From: Phycisphaera sp.
GTDB taxonomy: Bacteria; Planctomycetota; Phycisphaerae; Phycisphaerales; UBA1924
DNA: 6,399 nt
NCBI GenBank assembly: GCA_002732755.1
Contig: NVSP01000018.1
Span: 11,518-17,916 of the forward strand
Reading direction: 5' to 3'
Part shown: positions 1-5,173 of the stretch, piece by piece
Numbering within the stretch: the stretch's first letter is position 1
How the letters are laid out: every line of letters begins with the position of its first letter
Notes under the pieces: generated by a model
Database searches by the model: none
The model's input: the letters and a program-made list of their open reading frames with translations, nothing else
What the model was told of the DNA's origin: nothing
Translations under genes and position numbers: made by a program

Positions 1-518
1 AGCGTAAAGGCGATGTCAGTCATATCTGATGTCGAGCTGCCGTCAAACAGGCTGTACGCAGGTTGGTCGTCGGTCATCCACTCATAGGTCACGGTGCTGC
101 CGGCAAGGCTCGATGCCTGTATGGTCGCGGTGGTGCCCCAACTGTCAATATCGCCAAGAGATGAGAATACACCGTCCTCGACGGTGACCATCATGACTGT
201 TGAAGCTTGAAAGCGAAAGTTTCCGTTGATCGAGTATGTGTGCAGGTATTGACCGCTGGGGAGCAGTGTCGAGCCGATGGTGGTCAGCTCAAAGTCGTTG
301 TAGAAACGGGTGTCGTATTCGAGCGTCGGCAGCGGGCCGTTGGCATCGTCTACCAAGAGATCGGTGTTGACACGGCTGTTGCTCATCAACCCGTTGTCCG
401 CGCTGCCCTTGAATGTGGGCTGCTCGGAGGCTGTATCAGATGCAAAGCTAAAGGTGACATTTTGTCCGCTGGCGATCCCGGCGGACATGGAAAAAACAAC
501 GATCGCAGCAAGACGCAT
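1..518 (-). CDS. Secreted protein of unknown function (5' part only)
   Basis: The reading frame is open from the ATG at 518-516 to the left edge of the window, giving 172 complete codons; the 3' end is missing. The start is supported by AAAGGG (524-529) five bases upstream. Residues 1-18 look like a Sec signal peptide: MR, then a hydrophobic core (LAAIVVFSM), then small residues ending ASG before Gln19. The mature part is rich in Ser, Thr, Asp and Gly, poor in Cys and Lys, and alternates polar and hydrophobic residues, which suggests an exported beta-rich domain. A stretch near residues 57-80 (DDANGPLP, then YDTRFYNDFEL) and another near 120-127 (LGDIDSWG) are the most distinctive. I do not recognise the family. 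Planctomycetes often carry such proteins with a C-terminal PEP-CTERM sorting signal, but that end lies outside the window. The gene follows nuoI on the same strand but has its own candidate promoter. Confidence 0.72.
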   Translation of the reverse strand, partial: MRLAAIVVFSMSAGIASGQNVTFSFASDTASEQPTFKGSADNGLMSNSRVNTDLLVDDANGPLPTLEYDTRFYNDFELTTIGSTLLPSGQYLHTYSINGNFRFQASTVMMVTVEDGVFSSLGDIDSWGTTATIQASSLAGSTVTYEWMTDDQPAYSLFDGSSTSDMTDIAFT

Positions 519-660
519 GGCGACCCTTTCGGTAGTCGGCGGCTTTATTCAGACCCCCGCCGCACACCTCTGGCGCACGACGAGACGGATGTACCACTAA
601 CCACGCAGCAAATATGCCACGGCTTTTGGGACATGCCACCAAAGAATGGAGTTTTTTGTA

Positions 661-689
661 TTTATAAATGAGAGAGCGGAGAATGCCGA
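661..689 (-). promoter_or_regulatory. Candidate sigma70-type promoter for the secreted-protein gene
   Basis: On the minus strand TCGGCA (684-689; 4 of 6 to TTGACA) is followed by exactly 17 bases and TATAAA (661-666; 5 of 6 to TATAAT). The -10 lies in an AT-rich island (651-669, containing the palindrome ATTTATAAAT) that stands out in GC-rich surroundings. The predicted start near 654 would give a 5' leader of roughly 135 bases before the ATG at 518. The leader holds a 7-base direct repeat ATGCCAC (614-620 and 633-639 on the plus strand) but no riboswitch fold I recognise. Confidence 0.45.
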
Positions 690-706
690 GCCGATTTACA
701 TCGGCT
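689..706 (-). terminator. Hairpin over the nuoI stop codon, weak terminator candidate
   Basis: AGCCGAT and ATCGGCT form a perfect 7-bp stem. In the minus-strand RNA the loop is GUAA, a GNRA-type tetraloop, and its last three bases are the nuoI stop codon UAA. No U-run follows directly (CGGCAUUCUC), so it is not a canonical intrinsic terminator. It could instead protect the mRNA 3' end or pause polymerase. The next gene's candidate -35 box abuts it. Confidence 0.35.
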
Positions 707-1241
707 TCGTGTCGATCGTCACATCGTAGATGCTCAGGAGCTTCTCTTTGTCGAAGATCATTTCCTGACGCGTAAGCCCAACGACATCGTACATGGTGGT
801 CAATTCGATGGCATCGACGGGGCAGGCTTCTTCGCACATGCCGCAGAAAATGCAGCGGAGTTCATCGATCTCGAATTTCTTTGGGTACTTCTCGCGGTCG
901 TCCCAAGGGGACTCTTCAGCGACGATGTGGATGCAGTTGGCGGGGCAGAGTGTGGGGCACATCATGCAGGCGACGCACTTGACCCTGCCGTCCTCGTCGC
1001 GGTTGAGCCTGTGAAAGCCCCGAAAGTTGGATTTTTCCATCCCGCCGTCTTGGGGGAGGTAGTCCTCCCGGCGTTCTTCCGGGTACTGGATGGTCCTGCT
1101 GGTCTTGCCCTGGCCAAACGAGGTGAAGAGGTGCCTCATCGTGGTGCCAAAGCCACGGAAGAACTCGGGGAGATAGACGCTCTCAAGCCGGTTCATGGGC
1201 TTTGGGGCGATGGTGATAATATCTTGGTCTTTGATGGCCAT
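696..1241 (-). CDS. nuoI: NADH-quinone oxidoreductase subunit I (2x[4Fe-4S] ferredoxin-like)
   Basis: This 181-residue protein is the NuoI subunit of respiratory complex I. It sits in the peripheral arm next to the membrane and carries clusters N6a and N6b, which pass electrons towards N2 and quinone. Two ferredoxin motifs are complete: CVACMMCPTLCP (Cys89, 92, 95, 99) and CIFCGMCEEACP (Cys130, 133, 136, 140), each with the proline after the last Cys. The first 40 residues form a family-typical amphipathic membrane-contact segment (LPEFFRGFGTTMRHLF), and the tail DKEKLLSIYD matches the usual NuoI end. Length is normal. No other nuo gene is adjacent: upstream is a divergent envelope gene and downstream a secreted protein. 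There is no Shine-Dalgarno before the ATG, but TATACT lies six bases upstream, so the mRNA may be leaderless. The family is clear; a NuoI-like subunit of a related hydrogenase is the only serious alternative. Confidence 0.95.
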   Translation of the reverse strand: MAIKDQDIITIAPKPMNRLESVYLPEFFRGFGTTMRHLFTSFGQGKTSRTIQYPEERREDYLPQDGGMEKSNFRGFHRLNRDEDGRVKCVACMMCPTLCPANCIHIVAEESPWDDREKYPKKFEIDELRCIFCGMCEEACPVDAIELTTMYDVVGLTRQEMIFDKEKLLSIYDVTIDTKPM

Positions 1242-1247
1242 GGACCG

Positions 1248-1253
1248 AGTATA
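1248..1253 (-). promoter_or_regulatory. Candidate -10 box of nuoI (leaderless start)
   Basis: TATACT (5 of 6 to TATAAT) lies six bases upstream of the nuoI ATG, so transcription would begin at or within a base or two of the start codon. I find no convincing -35 hexamer at 16-18 bases (ACTCCT at 17). No purine-rich ribosome-binding sequence precedes the ATG. Confidence 0.4.
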
Positions 1254-1299
1254 CGGCCCCTACCCGGAGCAGGAGTGGGAAAACGGACCAGAGAAATGC

Positions 1300-1329
1300 C
1301 CAACTTCCCCCCAACTTGCTCCGAGTTGG
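1300..1329. promoter_or_regulatory. Operator-like repeat cluster in the divergent promoter region
   Basis: CCAACTT occurs at 1300-1306 and again at 1311-1317, one helical turn apart. The second copy also forms an inverted repeat with AGTTGG (1324-1329) across a 7-base spacer. The cluster lies between nuoI (minus) and the SPOR-like gene (plus), just upstream of the candidate plus-strand promoter at 1340-1368. That is a sensible place for a regulator to bind. No regulator gene is in the window, and the repeats are short enough to arise by chance. Confidence 0.25.
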
Positions 1330-1339
1330 CCCGTTCGAT

Positions 1340-1368
1340 TTGCAACCGGGGCTTTGAGCGGGGAGAAT
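1340..1368 (+). promoter_or_regulatory. Candidate promoter for the SPOR-like gene and its operon
   Basis: TTGCAA (1340-1345) and GAGAAT (1363-1368) each match the sigma70 consensus at 4 of 6 positions with a 17-base spacer. The predicted start falls within a few bases of the ATG at 1378, so the leader would be very short. The match is moderate and the region is GC-rich; treat as tentative. Confidence 0.3.
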
Positions 1369-1377
1369 AGAGCAGCC

Positions 1378-2757
1378 ATGGCCAAACGTCGCAACGCGCC
1401 CGCACTCTTCGAACTCCTCCGGGAGTCCAATTCCACCCGCACAGGGCAGGTGGGCAACGAGGACACGCGCTCACAGATCGGCGCTGGCGTTGTCAAGAAC
1501 TCAGCACCCAGGCCGCCGGGACATCCCGCGGTTGTTGCCGAGGAGAAGGCAGCCGAGCAGGCCAAGCAAGACGCGATCAAGGCCGAGCAGGCAGCCGCCG
1601 AAGCAAAGGCAAACGCGAAACTCCAGACCAAGGTCGCAGCGGACACCATTGTGGAATCAAAGCAGAGCGCCCCACTCGGGATCGAGATGGACTCCTTGAT
1701 GTCCATGCCCGAGTTCAAAGCCGGCAGGCCGATCGCGCCCAAGCCAGAAGCCGTGGCTCCGCCCAAACCCAAAGCAGAACCAAAGCCTGCGCCCAAGCCC
1801 GAGCCAACGCCTGAACCAGTCGCTGCGCCCGAGCCAGTCAAGCCAAAGCCGGTTGTTGTCAAGCCGATTCAGGAACCAAAGAAGCACAAACGCACGCCCA
1901 AGACAAAGGCCGAGACGGTGGTTGTTGCAACTCCCTCAAAGGTCGATGTCACGACCGAGGCAGATACCAAGTCCACGCCGGTTTCTAAAGCCATCGAGCC
2001 AAAGCCGCTGGCCGAACCAGTTGCAAGCCCAGCCATACCTACCGAGATGAAAGATACCGAGCGACCAGTTCCAAAGGCCCCCGGCCAACAGGCCAAGGTG
2101 AGTGGGAAGCAGATCGAGCTGACCCCGGTCAGGCTTGGCATCTTCGGCGCGTTTATCTTGCTGCTGTTCTTTGCGATGTTTGTGATCGGCAGTTGGGCAG
2201 GCCGGTCCGAGCTTCAGAAAGAGCAACAGCCCCAGCTCATCAAGGCCGCCGACAGCACGCTTCAGAACTTCGGCGGGGGCACCGCCGGCCAAGACGATCG
2301 GCCCATCGACCCTTTGCAGATCGTCCGGGATATGGAGTTTGTCACGCCCAGCGTCGTAACCCTGCCCGCAACGACCCCCGAGCAAACACCCCGGGACGAG
2401 CCAGAAACCAGTGTCCCTGAGCAGGAGGTGCTCAACGAGGATTCGCGGATCGCGGGCTCCAACTACCTCCATCTGGCAGCCCTTGCCGACTCCGAAGAGG
2501 CCCGCAGGCTCCAGATATTCCTCGCTGAGAACGGCATCAAGAGCTACATCCGCGTCGGTCCACGCGGGGGCAGGACCGTCCATGAGATCATCACCCTCGT
2601 TGGCATCCCGTCTGCGGGCTGGTCCACAAGTACCCAGAAGCTTTCGCATGTGCGAGAGATTCGGCGACTTGGGGGCATATGGTTCAACGAGCACGGCGGG
2701 TCCATTGACTACAGCCGGGTCAACCAGTCGCAGTGGTATAAGAAACCACCCCAGTAG
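1378..2757 (+). CDS. Single-pass membrane protein with Pro/Lys-rich cytoplasmic region and SPOR-like C-terminal domain
   Basis: The 459-residue protein has five visible parts. Residues 1-16 carry a compact motif (PALFELLRE). Residues 53-88 are an Ala/Lys/Glu/Gln-rich, probably helical or coiled segment. Residues 118-170 are a PK/PE-rich disordered tract that continues less strongly to about 235. Residues 252-274 are one strong transmembrane helix (LGIFGAFILLLFFAMFVIG). After an acidic linker, residues 360-455 form a folded domain. That last part has the rhythm of a SPOR fold: NYLHLAAL strand, EEARRLQIFLAENG helix, SYIRVG strand, then a second half with HVREIRRLGG. SPOR domains bind denuded peptidoglycan at division sites, so a periplasmic wall-binding role is my inference. 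The frame is open further upstream to 1195, but that part overlaps nuoI on the other strand and looks non-coding; the ATG at 1378 begins the plausible protein. Function otherwise unknown; no cysteines and no enzyme motif seen. Confidence 0.82.
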   Translation: MAKRRNAPALFELLRESNSTRTGQVGNEDTRSQIGAGVVKNSAPRPPGHPAVVAEEKAAEQAKQDAIKAEQAAAEAKANAKLQTKVAADTIVESKQSAPLGIEMDSLMSMPEFKAGRPIAPKPEAVAPPKPKAEPKPAPKPEPTPEPVAAPEPVKPKPVVVKPIQEPKKHKRTPKTKAETVVVATPSKVDVTTEADTKSTPVSKAIEPKPLAEPVASPAIPTEMKDTERPVPKAPGQQAKVSGKQIELTPVRLGIFGAFILLLFFAMFVIGSWAGRSELQKEQQPQLIKAADSTLQNFGGGTAGQDDRPIDPLQIVRDMEFVTPSVVTLPATTPEQTPRDEPETSVPEQEVLNEDSRIAGSNYLHLAALADSEEARRLQIFLAENGIKSYIRVGPRGGRTVHEIITLVGIPSAGWSTSTQKLSHVREIRRLGGIWFNEHGGSIDYSRVNQSQWYKKPPQ

Positions 2758-2808
2758 TCTGACAGAGATAGTCTGGCCGAAACAGGGTTATCCCAGAAGA
2801 GCTTCGAT

Positions 2809-2970
2809 ATGAGTCTGCACAGTTCACTGAAAACACAGGGCAACCTTTCCGGCAAACGCAGCGTCATGAAACGCGCAGAGCGGCTCGAAAAGCTCGTCGA
2901 AGACGGCAAGTTCAAGACGGGCAAACAGTCGCCCCTCGGTCTCCCAAAGACCCATGTCGTCGAGAAATAA
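2809..2970 (+). CDS. Small basic protein (PVC-superphylum family, TIGR04137-like)
   Basis: A 53-codon frame starts at ATG 2809 with AGAAGAG seven bases upstream and ends in TAA. The product has 12 Lys/Arg against 5 Asp/Glu plus two His, net charge about +7. It begins MSLHSSL, has a central helix with KRAERLEKL (residues 21-29), and ends with SPLGLPKTHVVEK. This order (MS.H.SL, a Gly/Lys-rich turn, V.KR.ER.EKL, then a GLPK...K tail) is that of the small basic protein family annotated in Chlamydiae, Verrucomicrobia and Planctomycetes. As I recall the family has no proven function; its charge and size suggest nucleic-acid or ribosome binding. It lies 51 bases after the SPOR-like gene and 29 bases before the aminotransferase, all on the same strand, with no terminator between them. 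It is easily missed by length cut-offs. Confidence 0.88.
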   Translation: MSLHSSLKTQGNLSGKRSVMKRAERLEKLVEDGKFKTGKQSPLGLPKTHVVEK

Positions 2971-2999
2971 GCCCACCCCCCACACGGGACACACTAATT

Positions 3000-4184
3000 A
3001 TGAACACCGAGCGTTTGATCTGTGATCGTGCGTTGGCTGTCGATGCGTCAGGCATTCGCCGCATCTTCAACCTCGCTGCCAAACTCGACGACCCGATCAA
3101 TCTCTCGATCGGTCAGCCAGACTTTGCGGTGCCCGCTTCGATCAAGCAGGGCGCGATCGACGCCATCAATCAAGACAAGAACGGCTACACCCTGACCAGA
3201 GGCATCGCGCCGCTGCTCGACAAGATCAACACACACCTCAAGTTCGACCTTGGCTGGGATGTCCAAGGCAACGACGCGATCGACGCGTTTGTCACCAGCG
3301 GCACCTCGGGCGGGCTCACGCTCGCGTTCCTGGCGCTCATGGGTCCGGGCGATGAAGCGATCATCCCCGATCCGTACTTTGCGATGTACCCCTACATGGC
3401 GACTATCGCCGGCGGCACCGCGGTCCGCTGCGACACCTACCCCGATTTTCGCATGACCGCCGAGCGCATTGAGCCACTGATTACCGATCGCACCAAGTTT
3501 GTGCTCTACAACTCGCCGGGCAACCCCAGCGGCGTGGTCGGCACGGTCGAAGAATGCAAAGACCTGCTCGAGCTCTGCCGATCAAAGGGCGTCTTGCTGA
3601 TTTCCGATGAGATTTATGATGAGTTCACCTTCAAAGGCGGCATGACCGATTTTGCAAAGGGCGACGGCAAGACCCCGCGCTGCCCAAGCCCCGCAAGGCT
3701 CGCCGGCGCCGAGGACGATGTGCTCTTGATCCGCGGCTTCGGCAAGACCTACGGCATCACGGGCTGGCGCGCCGGGTACGCCGCTGGGCCAGAACCCGTC
3801 ATCAACGCGATGACTCGTCTCCACCAGTACACCTATGTCTGCACACCCTCGATGGCGCAGTGGGGCGCACTCTCGGCGTTCGATGTCGATATGTCCGAGC
3901 ATGTTGACGACTTCCAAGGCCGACGCGACATGGTCGTCGATCGGCTCAGCAAGCACACCGAGGTCTCGGTCCCCGAGGGCGCGTTCTATGTGTTTGTCAA
4001 GGTGCCAGAACACCTCGGCCAGACGAGCAACCAGTTCGTCGATCGGTGCCTCGAGCGCGAACTGATGGTTATCCCGGGCGATGTGTTCAGCGACCGGGAC
4101 ACGCACTTTCGTGTGAGCTACTCGGCGCCACGCGCCAAGATCGAGCAGGGGCTTGATATTCTCTGCGAGTTGATGCAGTCGTAG
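3000..4184 (+). CDS. PLP-dependent aminotransferase, class I/II (aspartate aminotransferase-like)
   Basis: This 394-residue fold-type I PLP enzyme of the class I/II aminotransferase family probably transfers an amino group between an amino acid and a 2-oxo acid in the cytoplasm. Visible motifs in order: substrate loop NLSIGQPDF (34-42), GYTLTRG (62-68), cofactor phosphate loop TSGTSGG (99-105), YNSPGNPSG with Asn175, SDEIYDEF with Asp203 and Tyr206, GFGKTYGITGWRAGY with the Schiff-base Lys249, and HFRVSYS with the carboxylate-binding Arg371. All key residues are present, so it should be active. Between Tyr206 and Lys249 there are about 43 residues, roughly ten more than I recall for Thermus aspartate aminotransferase; the extra part is a GDGKTPRCPSP-type loop. 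Substrate cannot be told from sequence: aspartate, aromatic, alanine and methionine enzymes share these motifs. No strong ribosome site precedes the ATG (GGGAC about 12 bases upstream). It is the last gene of the plus-strand unit and a hairpin terminator begins nine bases after its stop. Confidence 0.93.
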   Translation: MNTERLICDRALAVDASGIRRIFNLAAKLDDPINLSIGQPDFAVPASIKQGAIDAINQDKNGYTLTRGIAPLLDKINTHLKFDLGWDVQGNDAIDAFVTSGTSGGLTLAFLALMGPGDEAIIPDPYFAMYPYMATIAGGTAVRCDTYPDFRMTAERIEPLITDRTKFVLYNSPGNPSGVVGTVEECKDLLELCRSKGVLLISDEIYDEFTFKGGMTDFAKGDGKTPRCPSPARLAGAEDDVLLIRGFGKTYGITGWRAGYAAGPEPVINAMTRLHQYTYVCTPSMAQWGALSAFDVDMSEHVDDFQGRRDMVVDRLSKHTEVSVPEGAFYVFVKVPEHLGQTSNQFVDRCLERELMVIPGDVFSDRDTHFRVSYSAPRAKIEQGLDILCELMQS

Positions 4185-4193
4185 TCGCTGTGC

Positions 4194-4219
4194 CACTGAC
4201 CCGGTCTTCTGGGTCAGTG
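4194..4219 (+). terminator. Intrinsic terminator, palindrome copy A
   Basis: CACTGACCCGG pairs with CTGGGTCAGTG around a TCTT loop: an 11-bp stem with one G-T wobble. It is followed by TGTTTCGG, only moderately T-rich. It begins nine bases after the aminotransferase stop and is preceded by TGC, as in copies B and C. It fits a Rho-independent terminator for the plus-strand unit. Confidence 0.72.
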
Positions 4220-4239
4220 TGTTTCGGTTATGCAAAGAG

Positions 4240-4265
4240 CACTGATCCCAAAGACGGGTTCAGTG
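4240..4265 (-). terminator. Intrinsic terminator, palindrome copy B
   Basis: Read on the minus strand, CACTGAACCCG and TGGGATCAGTG pair around a TCTT loop, with one A-A mismatch and a closing G-T wobble (A-C on the plus-strand RNA, so the fold favours the minus transcript). The tail is CTCTTTGC. It lies nine bases after the stop of the beta-barrel gene, the same distance as copy A from its gene. Same family as copies A and C. Confidence 0.7.
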
Positions 4266-4274
4266 GCACATGTG

Positions 4275-5129
4275 TTAGAACCGGACTTCAGCGCCCGCGT
4301 AGAAGCCTTGCAGTTCTGCATCGACCTCGACATCAAACTCTGTGCTCTCAAATGTCATAAGCCGGTAGCCGGCGAACACGCCAAAGAGCCGGTGGAAGTC
4401 GTACCCGATCTCTGCTTTGGCGTCGATGACTGTGCCGTAGTCCCCGGCGTACATCCCCGCCAGCTTGCCGCGGATGGAAATGTTCTTGCCCAGATCAAAG
4501 TCTGCTCCGACGGCAGCGACGGGGATCGGGATGATCGCATCGATCGACTCGGTTGTTGTGGTGCCCGAGACATCGCCGGTGATGGTCGCCTTGATGTCGA
4601 TCACGCGTGCGCCGCCGCCGACATAGAGGGTGACAAACTTGATCTCCGCGAGTTCGTACAAAACATTGAGTTCGTACATGGTGATTTCTTCGGAGCTGTC
4701 GATGGTGCCGGTGAATGTCTGGTCGTCAAAGCTGATCGTGTTGGTGGTTGCGCCAGCGAACTCGTAGCTGCCCATGTAACCAAGCTCGATGCTCAGGTCG
4801 ATGACCGGGATGGCAATAGTGATGCTTCCGATGGGGCTGAAGTCGTCGGTGTCTTGGCCCAGTGTGTCCTCAAAGTCGAGGATGTTGGTGGCCCCTCCGA
4901 TTATGCCGCCGACCGTGATCTCGCCGCTGGCTTGCATGAACATGCCGCCGGCCCGGATCTTGACAAAGGTGTCATCGCCCGCGTTTGGCGAATCCAGCGG
5001 CCCAAGCGCCGACAAAGCAAGCGTCGAAAGCCCCTCCTCCCATGTCGGCGAGCTGAACAGGCCTTGGCGGTCGTCAGCAAATGCGGTGCAGGCGGGGATC
5101 AGAATCAGCAGTGCGGGCCAGCGTGTCAT
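4275..5129 (-). CDS. Outer-membrane beta-barrel protein with signal peptide
   Basis: A 284-residue exported protein. Residues 1-18 are a signal peptide (MTRW, hydrophobic LLILIPAC, then AFA before Asp19). Cys14 in IPAC could be read as a poor lipobox, but the AFA site and the barrel ending favour signal peptidase I. The mature chain is made of alternating amphipathic strands (SITIAIPVIDLSIELGYMG, FVTLYVGGGARV, ISIRGKLAGMYAG, AEIGYDFHRLFGVFAGYRL) and ends in EVRF. A terminal Phe after an alternating strand is the usual signal for BAM-assisted insertion. An Asp-rich turn (LDFEDTLGQDTDDF, 84-97) precedes the first clear strands, as in several small outer-membrane barrels. Function is unknown; pore, adhesin or structural roles are all possible. 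GAGGAG (5138-5143) eight bases upstream fixes the start. It follows the hydrolase by 44 bases and is probably cotranscribed with it. Confidence 0.85.
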   Translation of the reverse strand: MTRWPALLILIPACTAFADDRQGLFSSPTWEEGLSTLALSALGPLDSPNAGDDTFVKIRAGGMFMQASGEITVGGIIGGATNILDFEDTLGQDTDDFSPIGSITIAIPVIDLSIELGYMGSYEFAGATTNTISFDDQTFTGTIDSSEEITMYELNVLYELAEIKFVTLYVGGGARVIDIKATITGDVSGTTTTESIDAIIPIPVAAVGADFDLGKNISIRGKLAGMYAGDYGTVIDAKAEIGYDFHRLFGVFAGYRLMTFESTEFDVEVDAELQGFYAGAEVRF

Positions 5130-5137
5130 GTCGGTGT

Positions 5138-5143
5138 CTCCTC
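5138..5143 (-). promoter_or_regulatory. Shine-Dalgarno of the beta-barrel gene
   Basis: GAGGAG on the minus strand with an 8-base spacer to the ATG at 5129. It is the clearest ribosome-binding site in the window and contrasts with the hydrolase and nuoI starts, which have none. Just upstream the transcript is C-rich (complement of the G-runs at 5145-5160). Confidence 0.75.
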
Positions 5144-5173
5144 GTGGGGGTGGGGGGCGGTTCGCCGCAGTTG

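Noticed and set aside
1195..1377. N-terminal extension of the SPOR-like gene
   Set aside because: The frame is open, but this part overlaps the nuoI start on the other strand, contains the divergent promoter region and reads as non-coding (PYPEQEWENGPEKCP). The ATG at 1378 is preferred.
1936..2694. Open frame of 252 codons on the minus strand
   Set aside because: Antisense to the SPOR-like gene; the repetitive Leu/Trp/Gly composition comes from the complement of the Pro/Lys-rich tract.
2755..2774. Direct repeat TAGTCTG at 2755-2761 and 2768-2774
   Set aside because: Seven bases only, partly in the stop codon of the SPOR-like gene, and I see no promoter or structural context that gives it meaning.
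3582..4235. Open frame of 217 codons on the minus strand
   Set aside because: Antisense to the PLP aminotransferase, whose motifs are complete.
5145..5160. G-run GGGGGTGGGGGGCGG as a G-quadruplex
   Set aside because: Only two long runs plus a GG; it does not give four clean G-tracts. It more likely reflects a C-rich spacer between the hydrolase and the beta-barrel gene.
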